Positions 9,601 to 21,600 of a stretch of DNA of 64,000 nucleotides are shown here, one piece after another. A model generated the notes under the pieces. That model was given only the letters and a program-made list of their open reading frames with translations, made no database searches and was not told where the DNA came from. How positions within the stretch are numbered: the first letter of the stretch is position 1; each line of letters opens with the position of its first letter. The position numbers and the translations under genes were made by a program. Source of the DNA: Ditylenchus dipsaci (taxonomy: Eukaryota > Nematoda > Chromadorea > Rhabditida > Anguinidae); NCBI GenBank assembly GCA_004194705.1, contig SADC01001184.1, positions 620,001-684,000 on the forward strand, in the 5' to 3' direction.

Positions 9601-12600
9601 ACAGCCATTGAATCATTTTCGAAAATAACGTAGCATTTCATTGGGCAAAGGTAACCTTTCTTGCGGCTGAACTTGCAAACGTAAGTGTCCATCTTGACTG
9701 ACTCATTTGGATGGCTCACAATACTAAAGTTTATATTTATATCTGAAAATTCTAAGCAAGAACAACTTACAGCTTCCACTTCGGTTTTTCACCTTCAAAC
9801 CAAGTCAAAAACGATGCTTGGTCGGAGAATTTTTTGAGAAGCTTCCTTGGGACATTTTTGACACCTCGGCGAGTGCGCTTCGGAGACGGAGATGCTTCTA
9901 CTTCAGATTCAGCACTTATCAACGACCTTTGGTGAACAGAATGCATACTGGCATCATCCAAATTTGAAGAGTCCATATTGACACTGAAAAATGAGGCCAT
10001 TATTGGAGCAACACTGCACAACAGCCTATCTGATGCAAAAAGAAGTAAATCTGATGCGAAAAGAAGTATTTCTGATCCAAAAACAGATCTGATGCAAGAA
10101 TAAGTAAATCTGATGCAAAAAAAAGTATATCTGATGCAAAAAAAAGTATTTCTGATGCAAAAAAAGTAAATCTGATGCAAGAAAAAGGATTTGCGAAGTA
10201 AAATTGTTAAAATTGTAAAACATGTCAGTTTGGAAATAATACCAAAATCCCACCCCTCAAAAATACTCATGTCTTCCCTGGTCAAACCTTCAATAGCTAT
10301 CCAACTTTTTTGCAGAGATTTTGGTGTAAAAATATTCTTATCTGATTCTTCATGGAATTCTGACTCTAGAAAGTTACTAAACTAGTTGAGGAGTAAATAA
10401 AATTGGTAGAGGTTGAGGCGATATAAAACTAAGTAAGCATCATTTTGGCTGGTTCCCTTTCATTTGGATGGTCATTTGCTAAAAACCCCGAAATTAGGGT
10501 ATTTTCTAGAGTTGTTCAACGGCTAAATAGCCGGCTATTTAGCCGGCTATTTAGCCGCTAAATAGCCGAAAATAGCCGGCAAAATAGCCGGTAAATAGCC
10601 GCTATTTAAATAATGAGCTATTTTTAAAAGAAACTAGAAAAAAAATTTAAAAAAAATAAGAAAATTTGAAAGAAATTAAGCATTAATTTTTTTATAAATA
10701 GCCGATTTTCGGCTATTTTCGGCTATTTAGCCGGCTATATAGCCGGCTAAATAGCCGAAAAATAAATAGCCGGCTATTTCAACAACCCTAGTATTTTCTG
10801 ACAGCAGAACAAAGCTGGAAATGCTTGCAATTGATTGCTCGATAGTTTTTGGCCCTAGAAGTCAATGAACGTACTAAAATGTAGAGTAAAAAATAGGTCA
10901 TGCACCCACTGGGAATCGAACCTGAGAGTTTAAAATATTCGCTCCTCAATGTGCAACGAACCCCTCACGGCCCGTCAAAATTTGGATTTTATAGCATTGA
11001 AGATCTTTCGTGCCAAGACAGATCCCGAAAAAATTATTGATTTCTTCTCATTTTTCTTTTCTGGTCGCAAATTTTTCTTATAATTGTAAACATTGTGGTA
11101 TTTGGTCTCAAAAAAAATTGATGTATTCTCAGCTTTCGAATGACACCAAATACGCAATAGCGAAGATAATAATAGCGCTAGATTTATTGATTTACATTAC
11201 CCATAATATTTTTTGAAAAAACGACGAGCACTCTTTTCGAGTTCGTAACTTTTTTACTTAAGTTTATTTTAATTTTTCTATGTTCGAATGAAAGAGCAGT
11301 GTTTTTCCTACCCGCGGGTCAATTTCTTACATGAATTTGACCTATGTACAGTTTTTCCGAGCTGCTTGTAGTTTTTTTTCGGGTGTTCAATTATATGGAC
11401 ATCAGAAAGTCAGCTTATGCTGAGTAACTTTTTGACCAAGAACACTGCGAAAATTCGTTTTTAGAACCTAAATTAGTCTCTTTATCTAAATTTGGTGAGA
11501 TCTGGTCAAAATTACTATTGTTTTCTGAAATATGGCCATTTTCAGTGACTATTCTAAATTTAGACCACTGGATTCCTAATGATCGTATTAAAGCTTTTTG
11601 GCAACATTTTAAGCACATCTTAGCTTAGGAAAAGTAGAGCCTTGTGTTATTATTCATTTGTATGCTTTTTGTATATGAATTTAAAAAAAACGTAAATCGA
11701 TATTAAAAATAAGTGGGAAAAACTCGAATTGCGCCAAAAATGTTTGAAAAGTACCCATGGTGCGGAAAAATACAGAACACCAAAAAAATACAAAATACAG
11801 TTAATTTTTGAAAATTAAAAACGGCATAAACTGATTTGGTTGCGAAAAGGCTGAAAAATGCCACGAAAAAGATTATTTCTGCCACGAAAAACGACATACC
11901 ACGAAAAAGCGGAAATCTGCCACGAAAAAGCTGAAATGTACCACGAAAAACTGAATTGTGCCACGAAAAAAAAAGTTATGCCTTTTTCTGTCCAAGACCA
12001 ACCAAATTTTGCAATATTTTGCAAGAATTCAAATTTTTTAATCATGAAATAACTTGGACACCTAAGAATCCCACCTAGGAATGGCCAGAAGCCCTGAAAG
12101 TTGGTTTTTTGGGGTTTACTAAAGGGGGAGTGAACTTTTTTCGAAAATTCGATTGAGCGGATCAGAATTCCAGTCCGATGGGCTTAATCGCTCAGAATTC
12201 CAGGTTTATGGTGGTTTTGAGTGGTTCAGGGTGGAATTCTGAGTGATTCAGCCGATCGGACCGGGATTCTGATCCGCTCAATCGAATTTTCGCAAAAAGT
12301 TTACTCCCCTACAGTAAACCCCCAAAAAACCAACTTTCAGGGCTTCTGGCCATTCCGGGGTGGGATTCTAAGGGTCCAAGTTATTTCATGATTAAAAAAT
12401 TTGAATTCTTGCAAAATATTGCAAAATTTGGTTGGTCTTGGGCAGAAAAAGGCATAACTTTTTTTTTTCGTGGCACAATTCAGCTTTTTCGTGGTATGTC
12501 GTTTTTCGTGGCAGAAATAATCTTTTTCGTGGCATATTTCAGCCTTTTCGCAAACCAAATCAGTATGAGCCATTACAAACACACAAAATTTGACTAGAAA

Positions 12601-15600
12601 TTTTACAACACGGTCTAAGAAAGGGTGCCATGGCATTTCGTCCAAAATTCAGTTCGTCCGAATGTCAATTCGTACAAAACTCAGTTCGTCCAAAGTGCAA
12701 TTCGTCCAAATTTAAGCAAGGTGAAGTCTGTCAAGGTTCTTATTAATTTATTTCCATCTGAGTGCCGATATCTAGTCACTGCCAAATACAATCACCTGAC
12801 TGTTTCTGATTTTTTCACTAAGTAGAGTAACCCAAGCACCACGTCCTTTCGACTGCCACCTAAATACTGCGCGGTCTGAAACTACTCGAGAACTGGGGTT
12901 TCTGCAGTCCAAATAGCTGTTTTGGTATGAAAAAATCATACTCAGGACAGGATTATGGGTAGGATACAATGTTTTTTTATTTAATTTAGGCTAAATCCAA
13001 CATTTAGTATTATGGAGATGGATACCCGTTTGAGAGGTTTCAGATGGTTTCACTATCCACCATGAAGCTTACGGTCCGTTCAAAGCTATTTAACACGGGA
13101 AACCCTGGTGCGCTCAATTGCGACTACAGGTAGAACAGAATGTGCTGAACACGATGGGGCGGGTCCTTTTCCCTTCGATGTCTGACGAAGTTGGTGAAAA
13201 CGGCTTCGGGAAGTAAGAACTTGTGCATGGTCAAAATCCAGCTGGATACCCACAGGTTTTCGAGTGGTGCGTCATGATCGTCATACTACACCCACATTCA
13301 TATTATATCAAAATGACCGCAAGGATATCAGCTTTCAATTAATAGTGAGCATAGTAGATTTTTATTTGTGAAGTGAAGACAAATCACCACTTCTTTCTCG
13401 ATGTACGGATTTTCCAAATTCTCTTACTTTGATTTCTATGTGCCATAGCTTTCTACACATGTAGCTTTGATCAACGCGTTTTCAGAATCTTGTAGCAAAT
13501 TTATCAGGCTTCATGTTGAGCTGAAATTTTCGAGAGTGTTAGTTTAGAAAGCTACTGAAAACCACACTCAAAAAAATAAACTCGTACATTTTGTGATATT
13601 GTATTTTTTTCAATATTAGTTTGAATTCGCGCAACTCTCGATACCCGGTACCCTGGTTCTACAACGGGTAGAACAGAACGTGCTGAGCACAATGGTGCCG
13701 GTCGTTTTTGCTTCAAAGCCGAATTAATTGACTGAAATAGGGTCTAGAAATTTATCAGTTTTGCATGATTGAAATTTAGCTAGCACCCACAGGTTTTCAA
13801 CTAATGCGCTACTATCTTCCTATTAGCCCCAAGCTCATAATATGTCAAAATGACCGCCAGGAACTTTGCTTTCAAGCTCTTCAAAAATACACTTTCTTAA
13901 TTCGCAAATTTTGAAAAAAACACCACTTGCTTGTCTGCGTGAATGTTTTTTCAATTTTACAATTTTACTTCATACGTACTTATGCTTATTCTACTTTTAA
14001 TTTCTATTCTAGAATTTTTCACTATCTTATAGCACAGTCAATTAGCTACAAAAGACAGAGACGTGCAGCCAATTTTTCTCTTGAGACATTGATAAATACA
14101 CTTATTATTTAGTAGCTCGAGTAAAAGAAATAAACAAAATCAACAAGTCCAAGATTTTGACCGAGGTTTTACTAGCTTTGTAAAAAAATATTGCCACTCG
14201 CCTCGGTCTTTTGTAGCTAATTGACTTTGCTATAAGATAGTGAAAAATTCTAGAATAGAAATTAAAAGTAGAATAAGCATAAGTACGTATAAAGTAAAAA
14301 TGTAAAATTCAAAAATCTTCACGCAGACAACCAAGTGGTGTCTTTTTTAAAAATTTGCGAATAAGAAAAGTGTATTTTGGAACAGCTTGAAAGCAAAGTT
14401 CCTGGCGGTCATTTTGACATATTATGAGCTTTGGGGTAATAGGAAGATAATATCGCATTACTTGAAAACCTGTGGGTGCTGGCTAAATTTCAATCATGCA
14501 AAACTGATAAATTTCTAGACCCTATTTCAGTCACTTAATTCGGCTTCGAAGCAAAAACGACCGGCACCATTGTGCTCAGCACGTTCTGTTCTACCCGTTG
14601 TCACTAATGGGCGCACCAGGGTACCGCGTATCGAGAGTTGCGCGAATTCAAACAAATATTGAAAAAAATACAATATCACAAAATGTACGAGTTTATTATT
14701 TTGAGTGTGTTTTCAGTGGTTTTCTAAACAAACAGTCTCACAAATTTCAGCTCAACATGTAGCCTGATAAATTTTCTACAGGATTCATAAAAGCGCGTTG
14801 ATCAAAGCTACATGTGTAGAAGCTATGGCACATAGAAATCAAAGTAAGAGAATTCGGAAAATCCGTACCTCGAGAAAGAAGTGGTGATTTGTCTTCACTT
14901 CACGAATAAAAATGTACTATGCTCACTTTTATTTGAAAGCTGATATCCTTGCGGTCATTTTGATATAATATGAATGCGGGTGTAGTATGACGATCATGAC
15001 GCACCACTTGAAAACATGTGGGTATCCAGCTGGATTTTGACCATGCACAAGTTCTTACTTCCCGAAGCCGTTTTCACCAACTTCGTCAGACATCGAAGGG
15101 AAAAGGACCCGCCCCATCGTGTTCAGCACATTCTGTTCTACCTGTAGTAGCAATTGAGCGCACCAGGGTTTCCCGTGTTAAGCCAGGAAAAAATATTTCG
15201 CCACGACGCGAACCACTACAAACCACCTTAAACAGTGTTTTCGAGTCGCTGGAGTGGTTTGGGATAGTTTTAGATATTCGTGGTGTAATTCTGAGTGATT
15301 CACCCGATCGAATTGCGATTCTGATTCGCTCTATCAGTTTATCGCAAAAAGTGTGTCTTCCCTTCAGTAAACCCTCTAAAAACCAGATTTTATCAGATTT
15401 CGGTCACTCTGGCACGGGTTTCTGAGCGGTTGAAGTTATTCTATAATCGTAAAAATCGTTTTCCCACAAAATTTCGACTTGGAATTCAAATTTGGACGAA
15501 TTGAATTTTGGACGAATTGCATTTTGGACGAATTGTATTTTGGACGAATTGACTTTTGGACGAATTAGCTTTCGGATGAACTGAATTTTGAACGAATTGT

Positions 15601-18600
15601 CTTTGGCGAATTGACTTTGGACGAACTGAATTTTGGACGAAATGCCATGGCACCTAAGAAAGCACCAATTTGTAATAAATGCAGCATTATTGGGTCCGCC
15701 TCGTTTCCCCTCAAAGTGCGTTTCCCCTCAAGCTCGTTCCCCTCAAAGTTCGTTTCCCTCAAAATAAGTTCCCTTCAAAATAAGTTCCCTTCAAAATAAG
15801 TAAATAAATAAGTAAAGTTTACCCCGTGGTATCTACCCGAGGGGGTATCCACATCCAGAATCCAAAATTTTAGATAGACTGACTGATTGCACCCAGATGG
15901 GGTCGAATTAGTAACCTTGGGAATGAGTATATCAACTTTTACACCACTTAAACACTCAAATAATGATAAATAAAGGTATGCACCCAGCTGGATTTGAACC
16001 ATCATCCTAGGCGATGTCTATCCAAGTGGTCGTCCACTTGGATCAAAAAACTTTTTTACGTTTTCGGGTTTCAAAACCATTTTTCTGAACTGATTCGAGC
16101 ATGCTGAAGATGGTTTGACAGTGGTAAAATCACGTTTTATCGAAAAATTTTGAGTTATTGTGAACTCTTAATTTATCAAAATCAAGAATTTACTATAACT
16201 CAAAAATTTCTTCATAAACGTTATTTTACCACTGTCAAACCATCTTCAGTGTGCTAATTAGTGCAGAAATAGTATTTTGGAAGCCGAAAACGTGAGCAAA
16301 AAATTTCGATCCAAGTGGACGACCACTTGGATATTGTGGCCCAGGGATATTGTGTCCGTGTCCGAAAATATATATATAGACGATTGAAAATTTTCTATAA
16401 TACAATAAGAGTGAATATTTTATTTTGACGTACAAGTGGTTACAAAAACATTATTCGAAAAGTTTTGGGACTAAAATAAAACCAACGATATTTCATGCTT
16501 TTTGTATTACATTAGTTTATTTTGATCGATTTTTTTTAGAAAAAATTATTTTTAAGGGAATCGACACTTGAGGGGAAACGACCTTTGAGGGGAAATGAAC
16601 TTTGAGGGAAACGAACTTTGAGGGGAACGAGCTTGAGGGGAAACGCACTTTGAGGAGAATTACCCGTGTCCCGCATTATTCGCATGCTCGTTCAGAAAAA
16701 TTCCCTAAATTTTAAAAAATCTAAAATTCAAACGGCTCTGGGGGTCAAATTTCCAGGGAGTCAAATGTCGTGGACCCATTTATTTATTTCACGACTAACG
16801 CAAAACAGTAACATCAAATCAACAAATGCGCGGACAAAACGAAGATTTTAGATCACTTTCATAAAGATGTTTCTGAGTTGAACAAGTGAAGCAGTCTTTG
16901 CTGGTTGCAGACGATTTCTTGCGAAGTCTCCGAGAACTTAGCGCAACCCTTTGACGCCCTTTCACAAGCCGAACTGGAATCCTTGAGAAATCCTTCTAGA
17001 CACTTGAGAGATTACCTTGCAGAAACTTCAGATTTTTCAGACGAAAGGTGTCATTCTTTCCTGCAATCTAAAATTACGAACAAAATGCGATGAGCTGAAA
17101 AGTGCAAGTTTCTAAGTCACACCGAAAATTCCCAGTCCGCCCACCAAAAGCCTGTATCTTAAGACCACTGCACACGTTGAGCTCCAATCGCATATTCGGT
17201 AAAGGAATTGTTCCAGAACAGCAACTCACGACCTGTCCATCTAAAATAAGGTATGAAAACAGTCTTTACAGGAAACAAACCTCTGCAAAACATTCCATCC
17301 GGAAGAATTGTCCATAAGGCAAAGAGCTTAAAATTTTTCGGAAGATGTCAGTCTGTGAAGCTTGTAGACACCCGACTCTTCATATCCGGTCTTGAAGTGT
17401 TCATCGCCACTCTAAAATACAAGGTAAATTATGGATAAACGAGATTTTCTGCAATTGTATACCTCTTTTACCAGCGGAGTTGAGACGTACTTGTAATCTT
17501 CATGACGATCCAGGAAGATGTTCACTACTGACACATTTTCTTGACAAACAGCCGGCAAAAGACCTTTCTTCTTGGGCTTTATAACAGCGCTCGTTGAAGA
17601 TGTTGCAGATAAAGTAGTCGGTAGCACAGCTGGCTTTTTGCTTGTAGTCGGCTTATTTCTCTCAAATGGTATCTCAAAGCTTCGCCCTGATCTGTTTCCA
17701 ATGTAGTAGTGGTCTAAAGGTAATTTAAAGATGAAGCAGCCAAAAATGTGCAAAATTTCAGCAAGGAGATCGAGGAATACGATGACAGACAAGTCATACA
17801 AAAGACATACAAAACACATACAAAATTTCTAGTCAAATTTTGTATGTTTTTTATTTTGAAAAATTAACTGTATTTTGTATTTTTTTGGTATTTTGTCTTT
17901 TTTCCGCACCATGGCCATTCCCTCGCCCTCCCTTTAACGCCCGTATGTTAGCGATATATCTAGGATTGTCGAGGCCTCGATATTTTATGACAACCGAAAC
18001 TCGAAATTTTTCGAGTCTTCGAGTCCAAAACTCGAATCGAGGCCTCGATTCGATAACCTTAGATATATTAATCACCAACTTTGTAAAATGGCGACGCAAG
18101 CCAGGGTAGTTCAAATGTATCACGTTGCGATATCGCAAAATGAACGTCATCATCAATAGAAAAACTTCTTTTTGAAACCTTTATGCGGCCCTTTCTTCTA
18201 TCGCCATCTGTATTTCCATTTTTAGGCGGCCGTAGAAGCTATGTTACGTACTGGAGTGCAGTCTCAATTAGAAGGCATCCGAGCAGCGATTGGACACCTA
18301 CAAGCAGCTAGTGATGATGTGAAACAAATCGAAAATAGGTTAAATTTGATTGTAATTTGAACGAAATTGTCAAGTTTCATGTGCCCTAATTATAAATAAA
18401 AGTAGTGAATTCTGATTATACTGCTTTTTTTTAGCATGCAGTCGATTTTTACTCAGCTACAGACTATCCCACAGGTCAAGATGAAGATGAGCAAACTAAG
18501 CCAAGCTAACACTACTCACAGTCAGTATGCAGCAGCAATGGAAAATCTCAAACACATATTCAATGTTTCTGATACTATTGAAAAAAGGTAGGCAGTATCT

Positions 18601-21600
18601 TGCAGAAACTTTAATGCTAAAAGTTTCTTACTATTTAATTTAGTCATGAATACATTATGGAAGGAAAATTGCTGCAAGCGCACAAGAAGTTCGTTTGTAT
18701 TTGCAAGGTGGTAAGTTGAGAAAGTAATTAAAATTTAGTATAATGGAGCTGGAGAATGCCAGGGATGATCTCATGTTCGAGGTACATAAGCTGCACTCCG
18801 ACCGCAGAGAATATGACAAGAATGTAATAATTGAGCTTCATATGTCCCTCGTATTCCACCTAAATATTTAAACCTATTTTAGTTACTCAAAAATTATTTC
18901 ACTGATGTTGAGGTTGGCGACTGTGAAACACCAGTGAAGTTGATTTTAAATATATTTTAAGAAACTTGTGCAAGATCTCGCTAAACAAATTTGGTACATC
19001 TGTTCTCGAGCACTGGAAGCGGTATGTGGAAATGAATCAACTGCTCCTCAGCAATTAGTGTCTGCATTGCGAATCATCGAACGGGAAGAAAGGTGGATTT
19101 GTCATATTTTTACCTGAATTGTTTAATCAATGCCATTCGCAGGATCGATCAGTACTACATTGATCAGAAATTATCGTCAAATCAGTTCATGCCTCCTGGA
19201 CGCCCTCGACAATGGCGAAAGCAATTGTTCGAAGTGCTGCTGAAAAATGTTCGCCATCGAGTCGAAGGAAACCAGTTTGAAGACAGAACTACCAATCGTC
19301 AATGGCTGGCAAGGCAATTTCCATAAATGTTTTTTTTAATAATATTTGGTTTTTTCCAGATATCTCGAAGTTTGTCGCAGGACCGTGGTTGAAGATTTGA
19401 AAGTAGTAAAGAGTGGTCTAGTTGCTTGTTTTCCGCCTGAGTACAATATATATGACAGGTTCATCAAAATCTATCATGATACGATTGCGCTGAGGGTACA
19501 TATTTTGCATTTAAATATTCTTCGTCATACGATTATTATAGGTGAAAGAAATATCGTCGGAGCCACTGAAAAAAATGAATTGGTCCAATTGCTTAGTTGG
19601 ATCCAGGCTTATCCGTAAAATTTTTATTTTTCGCAATTTTTTCACTTCTTTTTGCAGTGGAGAAAACATGTTAGGTACACCGAAGCTGGGTATTCAAGCC
19701 AGTGCTCTTGTTCAGGAGCAGCCATTGCTGGCGAAATCCGCTACCAATCAATTACATGACAGGTGCGTGGCAGAGAAAAGTTCAAAAAAGTTGGTTTTTA
19801 ATATTTATCTTTTGAGATTCGTTGAGCTTACGAGAAAAGATATGAGCGAATGGTTGGATAAAGCACTTATGCAGGAAAAAGACGTTAGTACAGTTTTATT
19901 TAGCTTGTGAATGAAATATTGGTGTGTTCAAAAATTCCTTGTAGGATTGGTACAAACACGTCATTCCTGAAGTCGACAGTAATAATTGCTTCTACACTCA
20001 GCTGCCCAGTATTCTTTTCGGAATGATTGAAGACACGGTTAGTTGAAACTTCGGCTAAATTTATACTAATTTTATAAAATTCAAAGGTCGCCCTCTCTAA
20101 GGAAATTGCTCAAGACATCGTACCACGAGTCATTGATGTTGGTGTAGATGAATTTCACAATTTCGCTACTAAATACAAAGATGCTTCTATGGCTTATAAA
20201 GGAAAGCACTTCGAGGATAGAGCTTTTTTCCAGCAGTACACTGCGACGATGGTCAGAATTTTTATTTAAAAATTGATACTTATCAGCTATAGAAATAGTT
20301 AGGGCAGTTGAATGTCTAAGAAATTTTAGATCGCAATAGCTAACAATTTGGATATCTGCTGTAACTCTACGGACAAGCTTGAAAAGCATATCAGATTGAC
20401 TATGGAGGCTGCTTCTACTAGCTTGGACGTTTCAACCACCAACGACTCTTCTTTATCTTCTGCACGCTCTGCTACAAGCTTTGCATGCGTGAACAGACAA
20501 GAACTCATACAAAAAATTGAACAGCTGAAGAAAAAGTGGAATTTCGGGATGCAATTTTCGTAAGGATCTTTTAATTGATTGTAGATGATGACCTGGAGTT
20601 TGGGTTGTATTTTGGTCATAATTCAATCGGCTCTACTATCTTTTTAAGGATCACAGCTTTGCTTGATGAAATATACGAAGATATCCGAGGTCATCTAGAG
20701 CAAATAATGACGAGAACTTGGTTAATGGGATCTGCAGACCTAGGTACTGTTTTTTCTTGTATTTTTTTGTCAGTATTGAAGTTCGGTATTTAGAAACAAT
20801 TTGTGTGACTACTGCTGACTATCATAGCGATTACAAAAGACTAAGTGAGTTTCTTAGAAGAAAAGGCGAGCAGGTTATTGTAAACATATTTTAGGACCAC
20901 ACATTGAATACATGCTGATTAAGGAAATTCTCTACAAAGTTGTTAGCGAATATGTGATTGCGATTGATTTAAGGTTTTTTAGTAAATTCAATTTGAAGTA
21001 GTGAATTCCCATTTAACAGGAGATTGACGTTTACCAATTATGATGAAAGGCATCTAGCTGCGGAAAGGTTGAGAGCTGATTCTAATCGAATCGAGCAGCT
21101 GTTTAAAACTTTTTTGAGAACAACGACTTTTCCGTAGGTTGATAGTGTTCTAGATGGTACATCACTATTCTGGTTTTCAGATGCCCATGATTACGCCTGT
21201 TCTCTCTGCAATGGCCGAAATAATAGATTTACGAGACAAAAGCTTGGTAGACTGGCAAGTTTGGAGATTTTTAACTTTTCAATACTTTCAGTTATCGCTT
21301 GAAGCTCGGGATTTGTTAGGAAATATCCTGACGTTCATCTGGAGCTGCTTTCTTCAATTATTCAAATTCGTGAAGATGTGGGTAGAGCAGAGGCGAAGTC
21401 AGATGATTTTTTTTTTCAAATACTTAGAGCTTATTTTTAGGACCATTTCTGAGGAAGCGTTAAACAATGCAAGGTTCCATCCAAAGGGAGATCAGGAAAT
21501 ATTGAAGCTCTTTCAATTGTGCCGTGGTGGTGGAAAGAGGGTGCAATGCCTGCCTTAGAATCTGGCCTGCAGAATATGTTTGCTTCGCTAGTTAATACAA

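Larger units (their letters stand above)
6975..10195 (-). mobile_element. Autonomous Mutator-like element (MULE), 3.2 kb
   Basis: Perfect 9-bp target duplications AAGTAAAAT lie at 6966-6974 and 10196-10204. Both ends are inverted arrays of a 17-19 bp unit, TTGCATCAGATTTACTTTT or TTGCATCAGAAATACTTTT: about nine copies at 6991-7155 and about nine at 10023-10185. Between them sits a nine-exon transposase gene on the minus strand (7794-10000), with about 0.6 kb of AT-rich DNA without recognisable genes after it. The element sits in Sec6 intron 1, antisense to Sec6. An intact layout and perfect duplications point to recent movement. Confidence 0.9.
11756..17919. mobile_element. Outer transposon carrying three nested MULEs
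   Basis: CCATGGTGCGGAAAAATACA at the left (about 11756) and GTCTTTTTTCCGCACCATGG at the right (about 17919) are inverted, and each continues inward with the same ACAAAATACAGTTAATTTTT word (TTTTTGAAAATT on the left, TTTGAAAAATT on the right). Three complete elements (11823-12571, 12624-15653, 15692-16672) are inserted inside; without them the host element is about 1.4 kb. No target duplication is obvious for the outer element. It holds unrecognised coding-like sequence at 16900-17720. Confidence 0.6.

Noticed and set aside
10023..10190. CRISPR-like array
   Set aside because: Regular repeats, but the units are directly adjacent with no unique spacers, have an inverted partner at 6991-7155, and this is an animal nuclear genome.
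9767..10285. Extending the transposase N-terminus through the right iteron array
   Set aside because: The extra residues are only the repeat translated; the start at 10000 leaves the array outside the gene.
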